From positions 11,583,356 to 11,647,355 of the forward strand of contig OZ022241.1 of NCBI GenBank assembly GCA_963978895.1: 64,000 bases of DNA, written 5' to 3'. The position numbers and the translations under genes are program-made. This DNA is from Erpobdella octoculata. Taxonomy: Eukaryota; Annelida; Clitellata; Hirudinida; Erpobdellidae. The notes beneath the pieces are model-generated. The model saw only the letters and a program-made list of their open reading frames with translations, had not been told where the DNA came from and did not search any database. Numbering within the stretch: position 1 is the first letter of the stretch; the number at the start of each line of letters is the position of its first letter. Shown here piece by piece: positions 54,703 to 64,000 of this stretch.

Positions 54703-57700
54703 CAGCCAAATAATTAAATGGAACTGCCAAAGCATCTCAGCTAAGGCAGACAATTCTCAAAAAACTTTAAAAAATCAATGTTCTATTTTACAATGGAATT
54801 GCAGAAGTTTCTTAAATAAAAGTGCCGAATTATCCGTCAATATTGCTTCCTTAAAACCTCCACCTGATATCATCATGCTACAAGAAACTTTCCTTAAACC
54901 AACAAAATTTTTCAAATTTCAAGGATACAATGTTGTAAGAGTCGATCACCGAAACGAGAACGGAAGCGGAGTCGCCACAATGATCAAATATGGCATTCCA
55001 TATTGTGAAGAAAAACTGTCAAACGATCCAGCCATCCTCTCAACTACTGTCAAATTAACTAACGGAGAAACTATTGATTTTGTAAATGCATACATCAGCC
55101 CACGTGACGAAAGAAAAGAGACACGAGAGATCCTGGAGAAGACCCTGGCCAGGCCAGGGATTTTCTTTGGTGGAGACCTCAACGCTCATTCTAGTATCTT
55201 CGGCCATAAATTAACAAACCGTCGTGGACGTTTGTTGGAGAAACTTATGTGTTCACACAATCTGGTGACTCATCAAAATTCAAAAGAAGAATGAACACCG
55301 ATCGACATCACGATTACGACTCCGAAGCTCTCCGTTAAGTCGACTTGGACGGTTCTTGAAGACAATTTAGAAAGCGATCACCACCCAATTCTAGTAATTT
55401 TAGAAAACAAGTTCGAGTGTCGTTTAAGGAATTCTCAAATATTCAACACAAAGAGAACAAATTGGCATCAGTATAACATTAGAATAAAAGAAATATTGGA
55501 AACGTCAGACAAAGAAGAAGAAGTAGAAAAATTATTTAATCATTTCCAAATAACCTTGAACAATTCATTAGTAAACTCTACACCTCCATCAGATCTCTTA
55601 AAAAGACAAGAACGTCAACCTGTACCTTTTTGGAACTCCGAATGTAAATTCGCCATCAAGTCCAGGAACAAAGCAAAAAACCTCTGCCGAAAAAATCCGT
55701 CGTCAATCAACGTGGCAGAGTACAAACGTCTAAGAACGGATGCTCAAAGAGTCATAAGAGAAGCAAAAGCAAACCATTGGCGACAATTCTGTTCGAAGAT
55801 TGATTGTCACACAAAGTTAGACGTTCTATGGAGAACTGTCAGGGGCATGGCAGGACAGAAAACTAAACTCAAAGAAATCGTCTTGCGAAACCCATCAGAT
55901 GGAAAAATTATATACTCTGAAGACGAAAATGCTAATTTCTTAGCTACAACTATAGCTGCAAATTCATCTGACGAAAATCTTAAACCAAATTTCAAGATAG
56001 AAAAGGCAAAGAGAGAAGAAACATTTCTTAATGAGTTTGACCGGAATGAACCAACATCTACAGAAGCAAATCAACTTAATGAGCCCCTTACAATGACAGA
56101 ACTCTGTGAAGTGCTAGACGGAAAAATAAAGAAAACTTCCCCTGGTTCAGACGGTCTGACTTACAAAATGTTGGCCAAATTAAACGAGTTAAATCGGAAG
56201 TCTCTTCTCAAAATTCTTAATGCGTCGTGGAATCAAAGTAAACTTCCGAGCAGTTGGAAGGACTCTATAGTTATTCCTATCCTCAAAGCAAACAAGCCAA
56301 AGGAAGACGCAAGCTCTTACAGACCGATTTCTCTCAATTCAACGGTCTGTAAAACTATCGAGAAAATTCTGAAACAAAGACTGTTACACTTTATTTTTAA
56401 AGGAGAACGAATCAGGAAAAACAATCTGGTTTTCTAAACGGTAGATCAACGCTCGACCAAATCGTACGACTACAACACGACATCGCATACAACAATAGGA
56501 CGAGGTCGGCTACTCTCGGAGTCTGTCTAGACTTGGAAAAAGCATTCGATCTGGTATGGAGAAGTGGAGTAATACAAAGATTACAATCGATGGGCATCAG
56601 AGGAAGAATGTTGGAATGGTTGATTGACTTTTTCAAAGATCGTTCTTTTCGAGTAAGAGTAGGAAATTCATTATCAGACAAACAAACAAGCGACAACGGT
56701 ACTCCACAGGGCAGTGTGTTAAGTCCGTTACTGTTTGTCATCTTACTCGATGTAATACCGAAACCTCCACCTGGCATCAAACTCTCATTATATGCTGATG
56801 ATTGCGCTATTTGGACGAGTGGTCAAAATACAAAAAAGCTCTTCAATAGTTTACAAAATTATTTTGACAAAGTTGAACAAACACTGACAAACTGGGGTTT
56901 TAAGATTTCTACAGGAAAGTCTTCTTATGTCTACTTCTCAAAAACATCAAATCTACTCAGAGAATCCATAAATCATATGATAACAATTAAAAATACACCA
57001 CTACAGTGTTCAGCAAATGTTCGTTTTCTCGGAGTTATTTTAGATCAGAAATTAACTTGGAAGAACCAAATTGCAAACACTGCCGAAAAAGCCACGAAGC
57101 GTTTGAACATAATGAGAGCTGTTACTGGGCTGAACTGGGGTCTGAGAAAAAAAAGCCTTCTTCTGTTGTATCGATCCAATATCAGATCAGTTCTTGATTA
57201 CGGTAGTGAGGCCTACAACCAATCAACCAAAAAGGGTAAAAAGATATTGGACAAAATTCAAAAAAATGCACTTTTAATTGCAACCGGAGCCCTCAAAAGC
57301 ACAAGTCTTGCATCTCTTCAAGTTTACTGTGGGGAAATGCCTCTGGAAATAAGACGAGAACAATCCACTGCACTATATGCTATCCGTACAAAAAAAATAA
57401 GGGGACATCCAACTAGAGAGGTTTTTTTCCCATCACCAAGCCAGAAAGAAGTTTGGATGAAAAGAAACATCGGCGAAAAAAGGCAAAAAGTAACCGTCAC
57501 GTCTGCTCCGAAAAGGATCTTTCAGTTGCTTCGGCAGCTGGAATTGATAGACTTTCCGGATGACAGACCATTGGAAATTCCTTCTTGGGAACTTGTGTCA
57601 CCAAAAATCGACACCTCCTTACAAGGATTAAGAAAGGACTGCCCAAATACATTGCCTCTAGCCTTGGACAAAATCGCTACTTATGATGGTACTATCTCAA

Positions 57701-58397
57701 TTTACACGGATGCTTCCAAAATTTTAGAAAAAACAGGAATAGGAATATTCTTCAAAAATCTAAATATAGAATTTTTCAAAAGAACTCCAGATTATCTGTC
57801 CATTTACACTGCCGAAATAATAGCAATAAAAACAGCTCTTGAAATCTTACTTGAAAATTATTCTGTCGTTATTGAAATAAAACAGATCACCATTTTTACA
57901 GATTCCCTCAGCTCAGTTATTGCTTTGCAACATAGAAAGAAAATACATTTCAATAGTCATAAAACAGATGTTCTAAATCTTATAAGAGAATACGTACGTA
58001 TTTTAGACAAATTCAACCATCAGTGAACAAAAGAACATATAATGATACCGGATCAAGAAAGAGACAAGTCACACTTAGTCGGCTACATCTTGGAAGAACT
58101 CTACTAAATTATGAATTATATAAAATGGGAATTATTGAGTCACCTCAATGTTTAAAATGTGACCAAAATATTCCTGAAACAACTACACATTTCCTAATGG
58201 AATGTCAAGGCAGAAAACAGCTGCACGATGCTCTGAAACAATATTTCAAAAAGAACAAAACACAAATGAATCTTGGAAAAATCTTTAAAGACAGAATTGC
58301 TAGCAATATTGTTTTCAAATGGATCATCACAAAAGAGCCAGAACTTAAACTGAAAGGATTTCAATCAAAACTACAAAAAGTTAAAAGGAAAGTTTGA
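54686..58397 (+). pseudogene. I-like family 2 ORF2, several breaks
   Basis: Order as in family 1: endonuclease (GDLNAHS), RT (LDLEKAFDLVW, NGTPQGSVLSPLLF, LYADD), RNase H (IYTDASK, TAE, TDS) and knuckle (CLKCDQNIPETTTHFLMEC). Lesions: TGA for Arg at 55292-55294, a frameshift near 56413, and an about 210-nt deletion at about 57990 removing the last RNase H motif and following region. The N-terminus carries WNC twice (IIKWNCQSISAKA and ILQWNCRSFLNKSA), an apparent internal duplication. Confidence 0.87.
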
Positions 58398-58624
58398 AAC
58401 ATGGAATTTTGGTGTCACAAATCAAAAAAATAAAAAGAAAATTAGGCCACGCCTACAAATTATTATTGCTACTATTCTTGAATAAAATTCACAAAATTAG
58501 AAAAACAGAGTGTCAGCAAGTGTGTCACAACAAAGCATCTAAAAGTTCATTGGATAATCAAAGAAACCAATTGAAGAAAATATCGTCCAAATCGACTAAG
58601 TCGGAAAAGAACGTAAAAAAAAAA

Positions 58625-60923
58625 TGGATTTGGTTGGCAGTTTTTCGGTTGTTGGAGTTGAGTTCACAGTTGAGTTCAGTTCAATAAGTTGATGGGAGTT
58701 TGATTTTCGGACATGGGTTGACTCATTATCGTCCTTCCCGTGCTATTTAAAAAAAAGAAGAAGTTTCTCGAATGCGTTAACAATGTTTTTCTAGTTTTTA
58801 CAACTGAAAAGAATGTTATTTCGTCGACCAGTTTTTCAACTGCTCTCACGTATCGACTTGTAGAAGGAAGTTCTTATTACTGGAAATGTCTCATTCTTTC
58901 AGAAGAATTTCGCTATATATACAACAGCTTCAGCCACACCATTCAACATAACCACCTCCAATTCCAGCGTCATAGCCACTTTCACTATTTCATGTTCGAC
59001 GTGTACAGCCTGACTATCTCTTCTTCCCAGTTTTGAGAAGAGGAAGTTTTATCTCGAAACTGTCTTGAACTCTATTGTATTACTGTTGTTGTTTCTCCTG
59101 CCTCTTGATCTTGACAGTCCATTCAAAGGAATCGACAATTGAAGAAGTTTGAAACTCTTGAAGTAAATTCTGCTGTTTTTCTTAAGTTGTTTTAGAGTTG
59201 TTAAGGAGTGGACAATCAAAGAAGTCTCTGGGTTTGAAACCTGCAAAATAAATTTTGCTGTTTTCTTTAAATTGTTTTAGAAAGTGGGAAGTTTGAAGAT
59301 TATTCTGCGGTGAGGTGTTTGTTGCCACCTTCTGTGTTTCTTCTACGCGAAAATCAAGTTATCTTGGAGACTGAGGACTCATGGGGGGAGGTACAGCAGC
59401 CCTTTTCCAAAGATATCTGAAGATAACTGTTTCTTACAAACAACTTCAACTACACAAAGATGTCTATTCAAGGAGTAGACAATCGAAGAAGTCTCTGGGT
59501 TTGAAACCTGCGAAATAAATTTTGCTGTTTTCTTTAAATTGTTTTAGAAAGTGGGAAGTTTGAAGATTATTCTGCGGTGAGGTGTTTGTTGCCGCCTTCT
59601 GTGTTTCTTCTACGCGAAAATCAAGTTATCTTGGAGACTGAGGACTCACGGGGGAGGTGCATCAGCCCTTTTCCAAAAATATCTGAAGATAACCGATTTC
59701 TTACAAACAATTTCAACTACACAAAATGAAGCATAGGAAGATTGAAAGTTTGAAACTTTGTCTGCGGTTTACGGTTTGCGCTTTCTTCTTATGGTTGTAC
59801 GGAGGAAAGTGCAGCAGCCCTTTTCCAACGATAAAGGAAAATAACCTCTCTCTCCTTCAAACCAATACAAATATAAAGTCTCTTTGATGAAATTAAGATA
59901 CAGATCTTTCTCTACAATAGACACTTGGACTCTTCAAAGAGTGAATATAGCACATCTGTAAGTTCTCGGATCATGGTACTCGTTTTTTTTCATAATGTCC
60001 ATGTGGAAGAAAGTGCAGCACAACCCTCCAAGAACCTCTGTAGACAATCTAGCAAATGCAGAAAAACAATCTCTGAAGTAATGTGGACACCAAAGACTTT
60101 TTGCGGATAACGGAGCTGACGACCCCTGGAGAGGAATTGCAGCTGTCTACAGTCAATAAAAATAGAAGTCAGCAAGACACGGACAGCCAAAAGTAAAATA
60201 ATTCATCGTGACAAATCTTTGTTCTACATAAATTTTCGAATTTCGATTTGTATATAATGATTTTCATGAACTACAAGATTTTATAGATGTTCTAATATAC
60301 CATGTACCGATTATTTGAAAATACACTAAATTTCATGATAAATTTACACTTGTGTAATCATTTTATGGACAATTTCTCGTTATTAAACAATTCACTAATT
60401 TAACTTACATTTTTGTACAATATCTACACATGTTATGACATAATATGTAATGATTCTTTGACATAACATAAATATTCATTATTGTTATGATAAAATTACA
60501 TTTCTGTAAGAATTTCATTGACATATCAATTTTTATTAGGAAACAATTTAATAAGTTACCTTTTATTTTTGTTAAATATCTACAGACGATTTTACATACT
60601 ATGTACCGATTTCTTGACAATACACAAATATGTAATGATTTCATTGACATATCAATTTTTCTATATGAAATAATTTACTAAACTAATATACTTTTTTGTA
60701 CATTATCTACAGACGTTATGACATAATATGTTCCAATTCTTTGACAATATATTTATATTGATTATGATAAAATTACACTTATGTAATGATTTCATGGACA
60801 TATCAATTTTTCGTTATGAAATTATTTGCTAAACTAACTTACATTTTTGTACAATTTCAAGTTATTTTTTGTGTCCAAATCGACTAAGTCGGATAAGGAC
60901 GTTAAATAAAATAAACAAAAAAA
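58625..60923 (+). mobile_element. Non-autonomous I-like element H
   Basis: Same type as F but with fewer monomers (two A, one B at about 59297-59850). The 5' UTR-like block is at about 58855-59045 and the AT-rich repeat at about 60230-60870. The 3' hairpin AAATCGACTAAGTCGG and ATAAGGACGTTAAATAAA end at the A-rich tail before TGGAATTTCAG at 60924. No coding capacity. Confidence 0.65.
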
Positions 60924-60936
60924 TGGAATTTCAGTT

Positions 60937-61290
60937 CTCTTCTTCGTGCGATTTTGAGAGGTGAAGCTCTGTCCGATTAGTATCGTTTGTGTTATATTAA
61001 TAAAATTTTAAACCTTGATAGTCTCGAGTTAGTTGTTTCGTCGTCAGGCATCAATACCCGAGCAGAATCCCGTCACATGGTGGGAGGGGCCACGTTGGCT
61101 CTATGACTGCTTGAGAATGCACTCGGCAGATGGAAGAAGTTATGAAAAGATCAGTGGCAGCCAGCACTGGGATCAGTCTACTGTAAAGAAATTAGCTTCT
61201 GTTCCTGACATCCTAGGCGATGACGAGCTTATCACAGTGACAAGATATGGACACAAGGTCAACCGACCAAGTAGACTAGGAATGTAACTA
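60937..61290 (+). pseudogene. BEL/Pao pol C-terminal remnant
   Basis: The 61033-61287 frame has NPVTWWEGPRWLYD, which normally follows the NPADLPSRGC block now at 21950, then GDDELITVTRYGHKVNRPSR at the C-terminus. The integrase core between these blocks is deleted. Splits the BEL pol across the LINE array. Confidence 0.8.
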
Positions 61291-61351
61291 GAGATATTGT
61301 ACATGTTATTTCTTTGTTTTTCAACATTGCTTTCTTTTTTGTTATTTTTTG

Positions 61352-61370
61352 TAAAGGAAAGGTGGTAGGA
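61352..61370 (+). promoter_or_regulatory. Polypurine tract of the BEL/Pao element
   Basis: AAAGGAAAGGTGGTAGGA lies directly before the 3' LTR TG, the expected position of the plus-strand primer. Confidence 0.75.
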
Positions 61371-61613
61371 TGTTGAATTTGAATGTTTGATTTTTTGTGT
61401 TTATGTTTTTAGAGTCTGTCTTTGTTTTGGTAGCGACCTTGTGAGCGGACATTAGTTGCTTTGTAGCTCTTCGTCGTGTCGATGTCGAAGTGGTGGCGAG
61501 CCTGTGAGCCGTTTTTGTATAATTTCTTTTGTATATAGACTTCTTTTAATAATATAAAAATTTAAAACGAAACAATTGTTTATTAATTCGATCGTTTAGG
61601 TCGAAACTTAACA
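61371..61613 (+). repeat. 3' LTR of the BEL/Pao element
   Basis: 243 nt from TGTTGAATTT to CTTAACA. Its first 46 nt match the truncated 5' LTR at 19495. It is followed by GTCAC, the duplicated target. Confidence 0.85.
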
Positions 61614-63240
61614 GTCACCATGGTTTAGGGAAAATGAATGAAAACGGCCAGAGACTACTTGAACTCTGCTGCTATTACAGCCTGTGTGTGACAAACACTT
61701 ACTTTCAGAACATGCATGTCACAAGGCGTCCTGGAGACATCCAAGATCAAATCATTCGCATCAGCTGGACTTGATAATTACCAGGCACAATTCTCTGAGC
61801 AGCGTCCGCAGCACCAGAGCTTACCATAGCGCTGATCGCCTCAACGATAAAATTGCGCCCCAAGAGGCTCCACCCTTCTAAAAAAAATGCCAGCCAAAAA
61901 TAATACCTGCCAGACCACCCACCAAGTCAAGAACCAGAAGTTAATAAATCGGCTGGAGGAGCTGCAGAGCTGCGACCAGGCAAATAATGTGGAAGTCAGA
62001 TAAAGCTCACTCCGGAGTATTATCTACAGAGCTGCTATCCTGACTTATGACAAAAAGGAGCACAAGAACACCGACTGGTTTGAAACAAATGCGGCAGATC
62101 TTAAGCCCGTCACTGACGCCAAGAAAAAGGCATTGATCGACTACAAACGCGACCCAAGTCAGTACAACTTTAAAGAGCTAAAAACTGCTTAAAGAAAGGC
62201 CCAGCAGATTGCTCGCCGTTTTGCAAATGACTATTGGCTTAAACTGGCAAATTGCATTCAACAAGCGTCAGACGCTGGCAACATAAAGAGCAAGTATAAA
62301 GTCATCAAGAAAGCAACAATCAAGTCAGCAAAAAAACTGCACACTTAAATTATAAATCAGGGGAAACCATTACAGACAAAAATAAGCAAATCGAAAGGTG
62401 GGTTGAACACTATCTGGAGCTGTATTCCGGAGAGAACTCTGTCACTCAGATAGCACTGGACGCCATAGAAGACTTGCCGGTCATGGAGGAGCTGGATGTT
62501 GAGCCGTCCATAGACAAACTCAGCGGTGCTATCGATGCCTTGAAAGATGGAAGAGCACCAGGAGATAATGGCATTCCACCAAAAATTATCAAATGTGGAA
62601 AACCGGCTTTACTAGAGCCACTCCATAAAATCCTCTGCTTGTGCTGGAGGGAAAGCAGAGTTCCACAGGAAATGCGTAATGCTAAGATTGTCACCCCGTA
62701 TAAGAATAAGGGAGACCGCAGCGACTGATATAACTACAGAGGCATCTCACTGCTGAGCGTCGTGGGTAAAGCTTTTGCTCGCTTTGTCCTTAACCGTTTC
62801 CAGGTTTTCGCAAGCCGCATGTATCCTGAATTGCAATGCGGCGTTAGATCAGAAAAATCCACAGTCAACATGATCTTCTCCGTGCGTCAGATCCAGGAAA
62901 AGTGCACAGAGAAGCGAATGCCGTTATATATGGCTTTTATTGATCTAACCAAGACATTTGTCCTTGTAAGCAGGAACGGCCTGTTTCGGCTATTTAGGAA
63001 GATTAGCTGTCCACCTCGGACGCTCAACATTACAATTTCCTATCACAACACCCAAGGCGTGATCAGCTACGAAGGGGACACTTCAGAACCTTTCACAATC
63101 ACGAATGTGATTTAACAGGGTTGTGTCCTAGCGCCTACATTATTCGGCATATTCTTCTCAATGCTGCTGAATTTTGCATTTAAGGATTCTGCCAAAGGTG
63201 TTCACCTACACACCAGAAATGACGTAAAACTGCAAACATG
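61614..63240 (+). pseudogene. RTE-like LINE, linker and RT part (right of BEL insertion)
   Basis: Resumes exactly where 19494 stopped: GKMNENGQRLLELC, HPRSNHSHQLDLIITR (end of endonuclease), a linker with FANDYWLKLANCIQQ, then RT with CLCWRESRVPQEMR, NYRGISLLSVVGKAFAR, FIDLTKTF (catalytic region altered) and QGCVLAPTLFG. Several stops and frameshifts; sequence ends near 63240 before a YADD box. Confidence 0.85.
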
Positions 63241-63249
63241 GCCAACTCT

Positions 63250-64000
63250 TCGCTAGGACAAGGTATTTTCCCCTCAACTCAGAAAAATGCTATCATCACG
63301 CCAGTCCTCAAGAAGCCAAACTTGGATCGCACAACCCTGCCAACTATCGTCCGATCTCCAATAAGTCGTATTTGTCTAAACTGTTGGAGCGATGTGTCCG
63401 CGACCAGATGAACATCAACCTCAATCAAAAATAACCTCCTGCCACGATGCCAGTCAGCCTATAGAAAGCATCATTCTACTGAGACTGCTGTCTTGAGGGT
63501 GCTCTCGGATGTTTACTTAGCAGCCGATCTGTGACGAATCACACTTCTGGGCCTTCTGGACCTTAGTGCTGCGTTTGACACCGTCGATCATCAGATCTTG
63601 TGTGATAGGCTTCATAACTTCTTTGGTCTTGGGGGTTCGGCTCCTACCTCACGACCGGTCCCACTGCATCTGCTGCAACAATGTCAAATCTGAATCGGCT
63701 TCTCTCCCCTACGGTGTACGCCAGGGGTCCGTCTTTGGTCCGGTGCTGTTTTTTCCTTAAACTGCTGATGTCATCGGTGTCGCCACCATACATGTGTTCT
63801 CGGCTCACTCCTATGCTGACGATCTGCAAATTTACAGTGACTTTCCTCAGATGTTATGCTCTGATCTTGTGCCAAGAATGTCTGCCTGTATTGGCGAAAT
63901 TAGATCGTGGATGGCCAGTAATCGCTTAAAACTCAATCCGTCAAAGACTGAGCTGATATGGCTGAGTTCATTTCGGCGACTGAGGCATTGTCTGATGGAG
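63250..64000 (+). pseudogene. L2/CR1-type LINE RT fragment, runs off the window
   Basis: Encodes QKNAIITPVLKKPNLD, NYRPISNKSYLSKLLERC, then in shifted frames LLGLLDLSAAFDTVDHQIL, SLPYGVRQGSVFGPVLF, and [16 protein letters not shown] near the end. Its order and motifs match the element at 2814, but it is a different, much more decayed copy. It follows the RTE-like remnant with no gap. Confidence 0.8.

Larger units (their letters stand above)
52590..58624 (+). mobile_element. I-like LINE copy G (family 2, degenerate full length)
   Basis: Starts after TGGAATTTCAG at 52577. It has a 650-nt 5' UTR with GTTCGAAAGAAC repeats and a GGGTTTGAAACCC palindrome, then ORF1, ORF2, 3' UTR and the AAATCGACTAAGTCGG tail. 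The 3' flank is TGGATTTGG, not TGGAATTTCAG. Coding sequence is much more A-rich than family 1, although the proteins align throughout. Confidence 0.85.
19495..61613 (+). mobile_element. BEL/Pao LTR retroelement remnant, containing nested LINE array
   Basis: Begins TGTTGAATTTGAAT at 19495, ends CTTAACA at 61613, and is flanked by GTCAC (19490-19494 and 61614-61618) as a 5-bp target duplication inside the RTE-like LINE. The gag knuckles, protease and reverse transcriptase lie at 19558-21973. The last pol codons, a purine tract and a full LTR lie at 60937-61613. The 21995-60935 interval is later I-like LINE insertions. Most of the 5' LTR, 5' gag and the integrase core are missing. Confidence 0.85.

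Overview
This is eukaryotic DNA from an invertebrate animal. The evidence is an AT-rich background with long (TA)n and (TTA)n arrays, intron-split LDL-receptor class A exons, and dense non-LTR retrotransposons (LINEs), BEL/Pao, Penelope-like and Helitron-type elements. I cannot name the phylum or species. Nearly everything beyond the first 2 kb is mobile DNA; the only likely host gene is a fragment of an LDLa-repeat protein on the plus strand.

Layout. 1-2.4 kb: compound microsatellites, a possible membrane-anchor exon and two good LDLa exons. 2.4-14.7 kb: a patchwork of a 5'-truncated L2/CR1 LINE, two non-autonomous Helitron-like elements with 155-bp internal repeats, Penelope-like (PLE) pieces (a GIY-YIG endonuclease ORF and three leader copies carrying hammerhead-like motifs, plus one isolated motif), inverted Helitron-like fragments, PIF1 helicase remnants, and a broken third LDLa exon. 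14.7-18.5 kb: a CR1/Rex-like LINE on the minus strand with an open ORF2 and a 5'-truncated ORF1.

19.0-63.2 kb is one nested structure. An RTE-like LINE is interrupted after its endonuclease region by a BEL/Pao element (TG...CA ends, 5-bp duplication GTCAC at 19490-19494 and 61614-61618). The BEL element was opened by about 39 kb of I-like (Nimb-type 3' end) LINEs. Four minus-strand copies lie head to tail (A 22005-27114, B 27123-33522, C 33531-34446, D 34453-40871), each with CTTCATCG at its 5' end. Five plus-strand pieces follow (41938-42875; F 42890-46122; E 46137-52576; G 52590-58624; H 58625-60923), four of them followed by the same TGGAATTTCAG. Copies B and D keep both ORFs intact and differ by about ten residues in ORF2. 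F and H have no retrotransposon ORFs; they keep family-like ends around tandem monomers and look like non-autonomous passengers. 63.25-64 kb: another decayed L2/CR1 LINE running off the window.

How parts work together: in the I-like family, ORF1 (RNA-binding, three zinc knuckles) and ORF2 (endonuclease, reverse transcriptase, RNase H, zinc knuckle) overlap by 14 nt. Shared 5' palindromes and a shared 3' hairpin tail across autonomous and ORF-less members suggest that the same machinery mobilises all of them. This last point is inference.
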